Below are positions 1 to 15,636 of a stretch of DNA of 64,000 nt, one piece after another (positions within the stretch are counted from its first letter, which is position 1; each line of letters begins with the position of its first letter). This DNA comes from Cichorium intybus (Eukaryota; Streptophyta; Magnoliopsida; Asterales; Asteraceae). The DNA lies in the NCBI GenBank assembly GCA_023525715.1, contig CM042014.1:19447063-19511062 (forward strand), given 5' to 3'. The notes beneath the pieces are model-generated. The model was not told where the DNA came from and did no database searches. It saw only the letters and a list, made by a program, of their open reading frames with translations. Position numbers and translations under genes: made by a program.

Positions 1-219
1 AAAAGACGTTATTTTGAAATCGAAACTTTTTTGAAACGACTTTATAGGCACGAAATGTCGTCTCTATAGCTGGGCTATAGAGACGAAGGCTATAGGGACG
101 ACATTTTTTGTCTACAGCGACGAATCTGTAGGCACGAAGGCTATAGCGACGACATATCGTTGGAAGGGGCTATATGGACGACTTTAATGTCGTCCCTATA
201 GCCTTCGATTCTTGTAGTG
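1..219 (-). mobile_element. CACTA transposon terminal segment (partial)
   Basis: On the minus strand the segment begins CACTACAAGAATCGAAGG, a typical CACTA (En/Spm) terminal inverted repeat. Behind it lie direct and inverted copies of a subterminal motif around CTATAGGGACGAC (also CTATAGAGACGA, CTATATGGACGAC), the pattern of transposase-binding arrays. The rest of the element lies left of the window. No coding sequence is visible in this part. The same subterminal motif recurs near 29200-29442, so a related copy is present there. Confidence 0.8.
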
Positions 220-4018
<3,799 letters not shown>

Positions 4019-4020
4019 AT

Positions 4021-4032
4021 TGGTATCAGAGC
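4021..4032 (+). promoter_or_regulatory. E1 primer-binding site (initiator Met tRNA)
   Basis: TGGTATCAGAGC, complementary to the 3' end of plant initiator methionine tRNA, two bases downstream of the LTR end. It primes minus-strand DNA synthesis. Confidence 0.93.
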
Positions 4033-5926
4033 CATGGCTATATTGCATGTTTAGATAATAAGTTTATTTGGATAAACTTGGTTTTTGGAAGCCATGAATG
4101 TTCATCTTCTTAAATGAAAGTTTCATGCATGGCTTCTTTGGCAACATGCAAGTATATTATCTATGATTTTATGTAACCAAATATATCTTATGTATGCATG
4201 CTTTTGGTTACATAAATTGTTGCCTTAGAAAAACAAAGTGTTGATTTTCTTATGATTTTATGTGATAAAATGGTGCATAAACAAGCCAAGGACCATATGA
4301 TGCATGTTTTGTGTTTGTATTCGATTTGGTTGTAATCTATTCTTTTATTCAAATGGTTTGTAATAATAATTAGTTATTTACTTCTTTTATTCATTTTGTA
4401 ATTGTTAGAATAGTTGTATTTTATTTCATTCACAAAATGTAACAAGAGAAGGTAGTAAGAAAAGATTGCACCCAACAGCAGCACTTTCTGAAGAGCTGCT
4501 GTCCAGATTTCAAAATTGTTTTGGAAGTGTTTTATAAATTCATATCTTGGTCATTTGGTGATATACTTGTTGGTAACTTTAATATCTAGTATATACATTA
4601 AGTTTCAACAAGTATTAGCATCAATATAGCCAAGAATGAATTGAAAAATGCAACAAAAACAACAAAAATTCCTTCCTACTGCCCCTGATTTCGAAAATTT
4701 TGAGGGCTCCATAGAAAAATCACATGTCACTCAATGGTGTCAAGAAATGGTGGTTCAAGTATCATTTGGTGATATAAGAAGCTTGGCAAAATTGTAGCCA
4801 AATCGGAGATCATTTGGTTGAGTTTTTGTCACCTTTTTGTCCCTAGGTTTGGACTTGATATTTCATGTGTGGCTCACATGAAATATCAAACTAGTTGGCT
4901 TGTGTTTATGCACCCATGCATGCTTGTGATGTTTGAATGTTTTATTATGTTATGTTGTGGATGAAAATAAGATTTTGCATGCTAGACAACTTAGATAATT
5001 AAACATAATCATCAAGGAGTTTGTATTTTCAAAAATTGACATTTAAAACATAAGATGTGATAAAATGGGTTTTATTAAAATGGGTTTTGTTTAAAACCTA
5101 TTAAGTCAAGTTTTGAAAATGATTGTAACAAGATATAAAATGGAGATTTTATAAACTCTTACAAACTCCAAACCTAAATAATAATGGTAATTTTTTAGGA
5201 TTGTAAATTGGTTCTTATATATGTGATCAAACTCAAACTTAATATTGGATATTAATTGTAATCTTGACCACAAACAAAGAATCAATAAAATGGAGATTTT
5301 ATGATTTAGGAACCAATTAACAAAATAAGATTTAATGGTACCATGTTCATTGGATGCATGCAATCTACATGATACCATATGTTTTTCAAAATTAGAATTG
5401 TAAAACATTCAAATCCCTTATGAAATACGAATCAATGCCGTCCCTCTTAAAGACACTCATGTATCACTTGTATTTCCTTGTGGGATAAAGGATACCTAAC
5501 CACTTGGAGTCTTCTTGTGATACAAGAAGTAGTTTTGCAATATTGATGGGATAAAGGACACCTAACCATTAATAGTTGTCAAAACTACACGTCCGTTTAA
5601 GTAGGATGATTCGTTTGGAAATCTCTTGTGATAAAGGTCACCTAAGCATTAGAAATCCAAGGCATAGATGAGATCAAACATGCCAAACCTATAAATGTTA
5701 TAATAGGATCCCATAACTCTAGAAATTATATTTGGATATAATTGGTAAACCGTTACCTACCTTGTTGATTCGAATAGGCGGGATAAAGGATACCTAACCA
5801 CTTATTCGTGATGCAACTTGGATTCTAGACCTTAATTAACTAAAGTTTATGAAACAAGAAAGGGTATTAATTATTAAGGACTTAATATCATAATTTACTA
5901 AATAGAACCTTGTTAAAATTTTGTAG
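4033..5926 (+). other. E1 untranslated leader
   Basis: 1.9-kb leader between primer site and gag start with no reading frame of interest. Its last 470 bp hold the hairpin array described separately. Confidence 0.7.
5460..5817 (+). other. Array of four RNA hairpins with shared loop GATAAAGGNNACCTAA
   Basis: The 16-nt core occurs at 5484-5499, 5550-5565, 5630-5645 and 5782-5797. Each copy is enclosed by a different but self-complementary stem: TGTATCAC/GTGATACA (5460-5467 with 5517-5524), GTAGTTTTG/CAAAACTAC (5529-5537 with 5580-5588), TTGGA/TCCAA (5615-5619 with 5656-5660), and CGAATA/TATTCG (5771-5776 with 5803-5808) with outer GTTG/CAAC. Inner pairs next to the core include GTGG/CCAC and ATGG/CCAT. 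The array ends 110 bp before the gag start. Pairing is seen directly; a role in packaging, dimerisation or translation is inferred. Confidence 0.75.
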
Positions 5927-8665
5927 ATGGCACCAAACAACACACACTCGACTCCTAACAAAACCTCACTACGGTCTCTCCTTGAAGGAGAAAAACTTAA
6001 CCATACCAACTTCTTGGATTGGCACCGTAGTGTGAGAATTGTTCTCAAACAAGAAAAGAAAGAATATGTTCTCAATGAACCACTTCCAGAAGAGCCCCCT
6101 GCCATTCCTAAGCCCGCACACGATGCATGGCTTAAAAAGATGGATGATTCCATCGATGCATCATGCCTTATGTTGGCAACCATGATTCCTGACCTTCAGA
6201 AGGATTTGGAGAATCATTCAGCATATGACATGATTCATCAACTAAAGGAAATGTTCCAACAACTTGCAAGAACAGAAAGGTTCGAAACTGTTCGGGCTTT
6301 CCATGCTTGCAAGATGGAGGATGGGCAGTCGGTAAGCTCTTATGTGCTCAAAATGAAGAGTCACATTGATCATTTGGCACGTCTTGGAGTTGTGATGCCC
6401 GAAGAGCTAGCAACGGATATGATCCTTAACTCCTTGACAAAGTTCTTTGATCCTTTTGTCATGAATTTTAACATGAATGGTTTAAACAAGACTATCCCGG
6501 AATTACATGGGATGCTAATTACCGGGGAAAAGAATCTGCCTAAGAAAACCACTCAAGTTCTCATGATCAAGGAAGGTGGAACAAAGAGAACTAGACCAGA
6601 ACACCCCACCAACTCCAAGGGCAAAGGGAAAGCAAAAGCTTTCAAAGGTAAGGGCAAGAAAGTTGTCCAACCTTCCCATCCGCCCAAGAAGATGGCAAAG
6701 GTTGCCAAAGATGAAACATGCTTTGAATGTGGCAAAGCTGGGCATTGGAAGAGAAATTGCCCTACTTATCTTGCGGAGTTGAAGAAAAGGAAGGCCGGTG
6801 AAGGCACTTCAAGTATCTATGTGATAGACCTAGAACTTTATAATTTATCTCCTAACACATGGGTATTTGATACTGGTTGTGGAACTCACATATGTAATAT
6901 GTTGCAGGGGTTCAAAAGGAGTAGGCAACTGAAGGCAAATGAGGTAGTACTTCGGGTTGGAAACAATGCAAGGGTTGCGGTGGATTCAATTGGAAGTTTT
7001 AATTTATTACTACCTAATGGTTTGTGTGTGACATTGTTGAATGTTTACTATGTTCCTAGCTTGACTAGGAATATTATTTCGGTTGCTAAATTAAGACAAT
7101 GTGGATTTGATCTTTCCTTTAATAATGATGATATTTGTGTTTACAAAAATAATGTATTCTATTTTGAGGCTAGGCCTTTAAATGGAATTTATGAAGTAAA
7201 CCTTGATGAAAAGACTAACAATGGCTCTTTATACCACACTTTCACCAAGAAACCCAAATTTGATTTGAGTCAAACCTATCTATGGCATTGTCGCCTTGGG
7301 CATATAAACAAGAATCGCATATCCCAACTTCAAAAGAGTGGACTTTTGAAGGCAAATGAGAATGACTCATTTGATATATGTGAATCTTGTTTACATGGCA
7401 AGATGACTAAAGCTCCTTTCTCTGGAACCAATGAGAGAGCAAAGGACTTGTTAGGAATCATACATACAGATGTATGTGGTCCTTTCAAGCCAATGACTAG
7501 ATATGGTGAAAGATATTTCATCACCTTCACTGACGACTTTAGTCGTTTTGGATATGTTTATTTGATTAAACATAAACATGAGGCGTTTGAAATGTTCAAA
7601 ACGTTTCAAAGTGAAGTGGAAAATCAACTCAACAAAACAATTAAAGTTCTTCGTTCTGATAGAGGAGGTGAGTACTTAAGTACAAACTTTATGGATCATT
7701 GTAAGACTTGTGGAATTGTTTCACAACTTACTCCACCTGGAACACCACAACATAATGGTGTGTCTGAGAGGCGGAACCGAACACTATTGGAAATGGTTCG
7801 ATCCATGATGAGTAGAAGTACTCTACCTTTATCTTTTTGGGGTTATGCTTTACAAACAGCTGCTCGTCTCCTAAACATGGCACCTACTAAGAAGGTAGAT
7901 AAAACGCCTTATGAGATATGGCATGGAAGGGTTCCATCTTTATCCTATCTCAAGGTATGGGGTTGTGAAGCTTATGTTAGACAAGAAGCTTCAAACAAAT
8001 TAGAACCCCGTTCAACTAAATGTATCTTTGTAGGGTATCCGAAAGATTGTCTTGGATACTATTTCTACAATCCCATCGAGAATAAGATATTTATTTCTCG
8101 AAAAGCTGAATTCCTAGAAAACAAGTTTCTGACGGAAGAGGCTAGTGGGAGGTTTGTGGAACTTGAGGAACTTCAGGAACCACAACCTGATACACAAGAA
8201 GTTGAATCTAGCATTCAACAAGAAATTGTTGAACCTGAACAAACGGTTGATCAGGAACAAATTGTAACACAAGGTGTTCGCAAATCTGGTAGGGTTCGAA
8301 TTGAACCAGAAAGGTATGGTTACCTTTTGATGGAAGAGGAATGTTATACGATAGATTCTGATGAACCCGTCAACTATCAGAGTGCAATATCAGATCCTGA
8401 ATCTGATAAATGGCTTGAGGCCATGAACACTGAGATGCAATCCATGCACGATAATCAAGTTTGGAACTTGGTTAATCTTCCCACCAATTGTAAGACTGTT
8501 GGGAACAAATGGGTTTTCAAGAAGAAAATCGACGTGGATGGAAATGTTCACACTTTTAAGGCTAGACTTGTCGCTAAAGGATACTCACAGACTCATGGTA
8601 TTGACTATGATGAGACCTTTTCTCCAGTGGCAATGATCAAGTCGATTAGGATACTTTTGCCATAG
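5927..8665 (+). pseudogene. E1 gag-pol, 5' part: Gag, protease, integrase, start of RT
   Basis: 912 codons. Gag of the UBN2/Copia type fills roughly residues 1-260, with a basic lysine-rich stretch before a zinc knuckle C265-F-E-C-G-K-A-G-H-W-K-R-N-C278 (CX2CX4HX4C), which binds genomic RNA. The aspartic protease site is D315-T-G in WVFDTGCGTH. A GAG-pre-integrase zinc region (WHCRLGH ... CESCLHGK) and the integrase core follow, with acidic residues in HTDVCGPF, RSDRGGEY and the Glu of HNGVSERRNRT. The RT domain begins with KTVGNKWVFKKK. The frame stops at 8663-8665 through loss of one base, and homology resumes at once in another frame. I chose the first ATG because it gives a standard Gag N-terminus after the leader. 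Confidence 0.93.
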
Positions 8666-9945
8666 CCGCGTACTATGATTATGAGATATGGCAAATGGAT
8701 GTCAAGACCGCTTTCCTTAATGGATACTTATTGGAAGATGTCTATATGGATCAACCTAAAGGTTTTGTCGATCCAAAGCATCCAAACAAAGTGTGCAAGC
8801 TTAAAAGATCTATCTATGGATTAAAGCAAGCGTCTCGAACATGGAACATCCGTTTTGATGAAAAGATTACGAGTTTTGGATTCATCAAAAATGAGGATGA
8901 CTCCTGTGTTTACAAGAAAGCTAGTGGGAGCATTGTCATAATCCTAGTATTGTATGTAGATGACATACTTTTATTTGGAAATGACATCCCAACCTTAAAA
9001 GGTGTCAAAGCGTTCCTTGAGAGTTGTTTCTCAATGAAGGATCTAGGGGAAGCTGCTTATGTATTAGGCATAAAGATCTATAGAGATAGATCTAAGAGAC
9101 TTATTGGTCTTAGCCAAAGTGTATATATTGATAAAATCTTGAAAAGGTTCAAGATGCAAGACTCCAAAAGAGGATTCTTGCCAATGCCACATGGCACCAT
9201 CCTAAGCAAGTCTCAGTGCCCAAACACTAGGACTGAACTTGAAAGGATGAAACATGTCCCATATGCTTCGGCAATTGGGTCCATCATGTATGCCATGTTA
9301 TGCACTAGGCCCGACGTCTCATGTGCCTTAAGTATGACTAGTAGGTATCAACAGAACCCAGGTGAAGCCCACTGGACTGCTGTAAAGAACATTCTTAAGT
9401 ACTTGAGAAGAACTAAAGATATGTTCTTAGTTTACGGCAGTTTGGAAGAAAGCTTAAAGGTAAAGGGTTACACTGACGCAAGCTTCCAAACAGATAGGGA
9501 TGATTCAAAATCTCAATCTGGGTATGTCTTTATTTTAAATGGAGGAGCCGTGTCTTGGAAGAGTTCCAAACAAGAAGTGATTGCACAATCCACTACAGAA
9601 TCAGAATATGTTGCTGCTTCAGAAGCTGCTCAAGAAGCTGTCTGGATGAGAAAGTTCATAGAAGATCTAGGGGTTGTTCCTTCCATTCGGGACCCTATAG
9701 AAATCTTCTGTGACAATCTAGGTGCTATAGCTCAAGCAAAGGAACCTAGATTGCATCAAAAAACCAAACACATTCACCGAAGGTATAACTACATTAGACA
9801 TGAAGTTAAGAATGGTGAAATTAGTATTTACAAGGTTCATACAGATCAAAATTTGGCAGACCCATTCACGAAACCTTTACCCCAAACTAAGCATGAAAGT
9901 CATGCTAAGGGTATAGGACTCCGTTTTTCTAATGAATGGATTTGA
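8666..9945 (+). pseudogene. E1 pol, 3' part: reverse transcriptase and RNase H
   Basis: Continuation of the polyprotein in a shifted frame; the first Met in this frame is at 8695 but is unlikely to be a true start. It carries DVKTAFLNG and LYVDDILLFGND (the RT catalytic YVDD), then RNase H motifs GYTDASFQT, TTESEYVAASEAAQEA and FCDNLGAI, and the Copia C-terminal DPFTKPL. Apart from the frameshift I see no stop or missing catalytic residue. The element was therefore disabled recently, or the shift arose after insertion. Confidence 0.93.
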
Positions 9946-10725
9946 TTTGTGTTTAATGTTTTATGAATATGAACTTATGTAAACGACAAGAATTATGTAA
10001 TATATGTGACGTGATGTTTCATTCATAATTATTGTGTTTTATTAGCATGTTTAATCCTTGAATAATTTAGTTATTCTAAACGTCCATAGTCGATCATAGT
10101 TGTGGGAGCAATTATGAAGTAAGACTAATATGAATTGGATTGGTTGACTTTTATGGGTAAAAGTAGCAAAAGGTTGCAACCAAATTCATAGGTACTTGTC
10201 AGAGAACAAGTATTGGACTTGACCCGTTTCAAGATCACTCCATGGATCATCATCATAAGTGATTCTTGAATAAAGGTATTATCATTGTATACTTTGACCT
10301 GAGATACATATTTGGGACTCAAGTGTAGAGTGTACTATGCTTTGATATGGTAAACTGTTGTTCTTGAAATACAGACAACCATAAAGGCCATACTCATGCA
10401 TAGTACTAACTATATGAGAGGCGTATGTAGTCAAGACGGGATTTGTTCCTCTTATGTGTTGAGAGTTAGACATCTAAGGCGCCTGTTTGAAAGTTGAACA
10501 TAAAATGAGAATGATTAAGATCCATGTCTCATGTTCAACAAGATGTCTGTGACAAAGGGATAATTGATAGATAACCTTATACATCAATTAGAGCCTCGTG
10601 TTTTCTGAAGAATTGAATGTTGTTGAATGGCACAATGTCATGTGTTATTGGGGGCAGTGAAATGTTGCTAGACGTTTACCACTGTCGATATCATTCTATG
10701 ATGCAACCTTGTGCAAGTGGGAGAT
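9946..10725 (+). other. E1 3' untranslated region and polypurine tract
   Basis: Non-coding 780 bp ending in AAGTGGGAGAT directly before the 3' LTR; this purine run is the plus-strand primer. A region resembling this UTR is found degraded at about 43560-43870. Confidence 0.75.
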
Positions 10726-11064
10726 TGTTAGTTCTATATGCCCAAGGATGATCATAAAATGATATTACTAATAATATATGATCCTATAGGGTCACACCAA
10801 CAACAAGTTTGACACCAATTGATCATTTAGAACGTTAAATTTGATTTAACATCAAATGATACTAAACTTGCAATTTAATCTTGTAGGTTATTATTATTTG
10901 AGGTAAATAATAATAACTACAAAATTAAAGGTTGATTAGTAATTCATATGTGATGAATTAATTAAGTAACAATTAAATTGTTTAAATTGTTAAACGATTT
11001 AATTAATTTATAAGTAAGCCTTTTATTTAATTTAATTAGTAAATTAAATAAAATATATATATTG

Positions 11065-11127
<63 letters not shown>

Positions 11128-11832
11128 ATTATACAATTAAGATTGTATATTTAGATGGTTTATTTATATATTTGATTATGGGTTAAATGTTATTCCATTA
11201 AAGAAATGAGAAGATGTATTATTTATAAACTTATAATTATCTAAGTTTTATAAATAATAACAACCCACTAGCACTTCATTAGTCATCATATAACTAGCCA
11301 TATTGGAAGGAAAATAATGCATTAAGAACTTAAAAGAAAAGGAAGATGCCTTGTGTCTTCTAGCTTTTGATTATAAAAATCAAATGGATCTTTCTTTTAA
11401 GCTAGTTGCATGTGCTTTTCTTTTGCCTTTGGTGGGATATAATGTGGACGATTTTGAGTGCATGTGTACATCATTCTTGCTTCAAGAAATCATCCAAAAA
11501 CTCTCCTAAAGTTCTTAGAAAGAATTGGTCTTTGGTTTCATAAGAAAAGGAGTCATATCTTGCAAGTTGTGGAACTAGCATTCAAGGGTGTTCAAGCTTG
11601 TGGTGGATCAACTATAGAGGGATTCTAATTTGATTCCTAGCTATCAAAATCATCCAAACCAAACCCAAGAACAAAGGTTATGATCTTGAACTTAAACTAT
11701 GTTTGTTCTTCATCTTATCTCTACATGCATGTAGCATGATCCTCTTGAAAATGGAATTTGTGTTCATGATTTTATGCTTCCGTTGCAAACTCTTGTTTTT
11801 GAAACTAATTACATGAACCTTGATTTCCAACA
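10726..11832 (+). repeat. E1 3' LTR
   Basis: Nearly identical to 2908-4018; it differs in an internal (TA)n length and about four other positions. Confidence 0.95.
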
Positions 11833-12386
<554 letters not shown>

Positions 12387-12484
12387 GAGGCACTAGATCG
12401 AGAAATTCCACAGAAATCGTTACCCTAATTGTTGGTGATGGATCCCGCAATCGAGTTCTCATTCGGTGAGTTTTCCGTCCATGA

Positions 12485-12679
12485 TATCTTAGACACGCAC
12501 ACCTCATACGAGGAACATTTGAACGTTCAAATGAACTGGAGTTGGCATTTATACGCAAAGAGGTGGACGCGGGACATCGCCGGCTGGAAGAAGAAAATGC
12601 AGCTCTCTGGCGTGAAGTCGTCAAACTAAAAAAAACCCTCAAGTCTGTGGTCTACTTGGTTTGGTGGCGATCGGTTTAA
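12485..12679 (+). pseudogene. Coiled-coil tail fragment, possibly of a GRF-type zinc-finger protein
   Basis: An open frame of 64 codons, starting right after a stop and ending TAA, encodes a charged helix (RRLEEENAALWREVVKLKK) followed by a hydrophobic end (SVVYLVWW). That coiled coil plus C-terminal hydrophobic anchor is the usual ending of plant GRF-type zinc-finger proteins, which are often found beside MULE transposons. The zinc-finger part is not visible upstream, where the (TA)n array begins. An overlapping frame from 12429 has no family resemblance that I recognise. The assignment is tentative. Confidence 0.3.
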
Positions 12680-13352
12680 CCTTCACGCTGACCCAGTGAG
12701 GATGTCGTCTGGGAAGTCGAGGTGGTCAAGGAATGGGTAGTTATCCTAGTTGTTTAGTATTTTAATTTACGTAAGTTAGGCTTAATGGAAGTCCTGCTGT
12801 AGTGTTGTGCAGGCATTTTGGTTTGGCTTAGACTATTCAGCCAATGTATTTTGTTGCTTGGTATTTACTAATCAAATCTAATCTAATCGAATTTCAAGTA
12901 TGTTTTTGTTCGGCTGTGTATTGGTGGTTTGAATGTAGTTTGTTTTTGGTCATTTGAAACACATGGGTATTGGGTTGGCTTAGACAATATGGATTATGAA
13001 GTATAGTACAGATGGGTATTGGGCAATATGTGGTATGATAGTTTCATTTTTTTCCCAAAAATAGCAGCATACTTTTAAAAAAATGTTTGCAAATTTAGCC
13101 CTTATTGGTAATGTGTAAAAGCGTCAATGCAAAATTGGTCCTAATTGTCAATGATGTATAACCATTCCAACAACATCCACAATAACAAAATATAATGACA
13201 ATCCACAATAACATATTCTCAATACCAAGCATGTTTCATAACACAAACACCAAATGTATAAACATACATCATTGTACTTTCAAACACACACGAATACGTT
13301 ATTAAAATAACTAATTTGTACTTTCAAAGACATAAAAAGACGATGTTTTAAA
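12680..13352. other. AT-rich non-coding stretch
   Basis: No gene or element end recognised; probably flank or remnant of the MULE whose transposase follows on the minus strand. Confidence 0.4.
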
Positions 13353-14036
13353 CTAATCCAGCTCTATGGGATGTCCAGAAGTCATCCCTTCACCACTAGG
13401 AACATGAACTGTTTTCCACAATTTTTTTAGTATTCTTTCTGATCTTTTTGGCTCACGCTTCCTGGTACAAACACTTTCCTGAATTAAATTTCCAGCATCC
13501 CCACTCACGGGTTCGTTAACTGTTGATGTATCCACCTCCCTCTCCTGATGTCACACTTGTTTCTTAACCCTCTTAGAAGTTGATGAATTTGCAGGTGTGG
13601 TTACTTTTTTGCAGGTTAATTTGTTGTGCCCACTCTCTTTGCAAATGCTGCATAAAACTATCTTACCAACTCTAGAGACTGTATGCTTCTTGCTTAGCTC
13701 AGATGCATATTTCTTTCTCCTTATTGTTGGCCTACCTGGCATTCTTCTTCTAATCGGGGGTAAAGGTGGAATGAAATCAGTTGATGGCCACATTTCTGAT
13801 CCATTCATACCTTGAATCGGATGTCTGTAAGTGTTTTTATAAAAAGTTGCAAGATATAAAGGATCCACAAATTGTTCAATTGTCCCATTTACAAATGAAA
13901 TTGTTGCCAATGAGTGCACACATGCATAACCATTTATTTGCCATAGTCTGCAAGTGCAAGTCTTCTTTTCCAAGTCTACAGCATATGCCTCACCCATATT
14001 CATTGTTTCAAATTGCATCAAACCACATGGCAACAC
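13353..14036 (-). pseudogene. MULE (MuDR-type) transposase, C-terminal part
   Basis: Minus-strand continuation of the transposase beginning at 23649, separated from it by the E2 insertion. It has a SWIM zinc finger (CTCRLWQINGYACVHS, pattern CXCXnCXH) that follows the DDE domain in MULE transposases, then a CCHC knuckle (CSICKESGHNKLTCK). An in-frame TGA near 13550 precedes a further 60 open codons with basic composition (KREPKRSERILKK). The final TSD base pairs before E2 join exactly to 21684-21700, giving continuous homology WHVLPCGLMQFET across the insertion. Confidence 0.85.
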
Positions 14037-14799
14037 TGTAAGGTTTTAAGCAAACCATGAACTAAATAACCTAAGTTCACATGCAACCTATAAGGATCTA
14101 TGTTTTCTTCTAATTGAACATATAACAAAAACCTAGAGGCCAGAAAAATAAACTAAAGATCAAAACAGAAAAACCAACCTTTATTTCTTAGAAGCTGAGC
14201 AGCAAAATTATCCTGCCTCAAATGAAAGTCACACCCAAGCAGAGGAGAGGAGAAATCGAAAATCCAGAGAGAGTTATGTGAAGTTGGCGTGAATATGAGG
14301 TGCCAGGGGGTTCCTTTTATAGCCTCCAAGGGTTACACCTGAAACCCTAAGGAGCCTCCAATTGGACAAGGCTTTTGACCACTTGGACCAGGCTTACCAA
14401 AACCCTAATTAGGGTTTCGCCAAACCCTTGGAGAAGCCTCCAAGGTGGCGCCACTTTTGGTCCCTGGTTTTCCTGGCCAGTTATTCAATTATTGAATAAA
14501 TACCAAACCAGTCCCTGCACCTTTTAATTAATTAATTTAATCCCCAAATTAAATCCAATTAATTCTGGATTAATTCCTAATTAATTAATATAGTTTCTAA
14601 TTAATATATTATCACTTTAATATATTAATAAACCATATATTTAATTCCTGTTGATTTATTAATCCCATAATAAATCAACCTTTCTCTCTACCGAATTTTC
14701 TACCAAACCTCTAGCCATGAGGGCAACCCAAATGGACTGTGCTTCTATTAACTAGGTAAATACTAATTATTAGTCATGGCTTAGACACCTAATCCAACA
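14037..14799 (-). repeat. E2 3' LTR
   Basis: Element-sense 3' LTR (left on the map). It ends TG...CA with 763 bp, identical in length to its partner at 20921-21683. Confidence 0.95.
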
Positions 14800-15636
14800 G
14801 TCTCCCACTTGGATAAGTCTATGACTATAATTACCAATTTAGCCTCTAATTAACTAGCACTTGTAGCTTCCTAGAAACCAATGCCAAACTCTGATCTAAT
14901 CAGTTCTGTCCATAGATAAGTGATCAGATGATCCTCCGTCCAACAAGATATTTTTCAGACTCAAGACATGGATAAAATCAATCTGGTCTGATTTACTGTT
15001 CCTCGATTTCCGATTTGCATATGACTCTTAGACTACCAATTTAGTCCCGGTTGGCCAACCATTTTAGTCAACTTCAAAATCATCGAGAGGCCTACAGATA
15101 TCTGTTCCCCGTTAGGGTCAAGGGACGAATAAACTTCGACTCATATACTTATGTCTTTTACCAAACAAATTACTCACAACAATACGTTTTATAACACCGA
15201 GTTACCGATGCGTTTTCGTATTATCAATGAATAACCGTCTAGTAAATCATAACTCATATGTCTTAGCTTAAAGATCAAAAGATATTATCGTCTCAACATT
15301 GCTCGTGATGTAATCCATGAAGCAATCCATTGAGCGCGGGTTTATCCAATACTCAAATCTCCATTTCCAAGTACTCACGAATGGTGCAGCAATCCAATTG
15401 CAATGTCTAACTCCTTAGACAATCTATTACCAATTCATGACAGTCTTACTTCACACTTACTCCCTTAAAGTGTAATCGACTGTGGATATTTGAATAATCC
15501 AATTATTCAGGAAGTAAAACATGCAAAATTTGAAACACAATGATAAAGTACTGACAAGAGTAGTAAACCATAATAAATCTCTATTATTAAATCACAAGAG
15601 TCAAATACAATACATTGTTACAAGTTTCGAACCTAT
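14800..15636 (-). other. E2 3' untranslated region with polypurine tract
   Basis: On the minus strand the sequence AAGTGGGAGAC abuts the LTR at 14800-14810 and serves as polypurine tract. The UTR contains small hairpins that vary in a compensated way among E2, E3 and E4: CTGAT/ATCAG at 14891-14903 and the palindrome GGTTGGCCAACC at 15049-15060. Confidence 0.75.

Noticed and set aside
5836..7530. Several 60-115 codon frames antisense to E1 gag-pol
   Set aside because: Shadows of the gag-pol frame.
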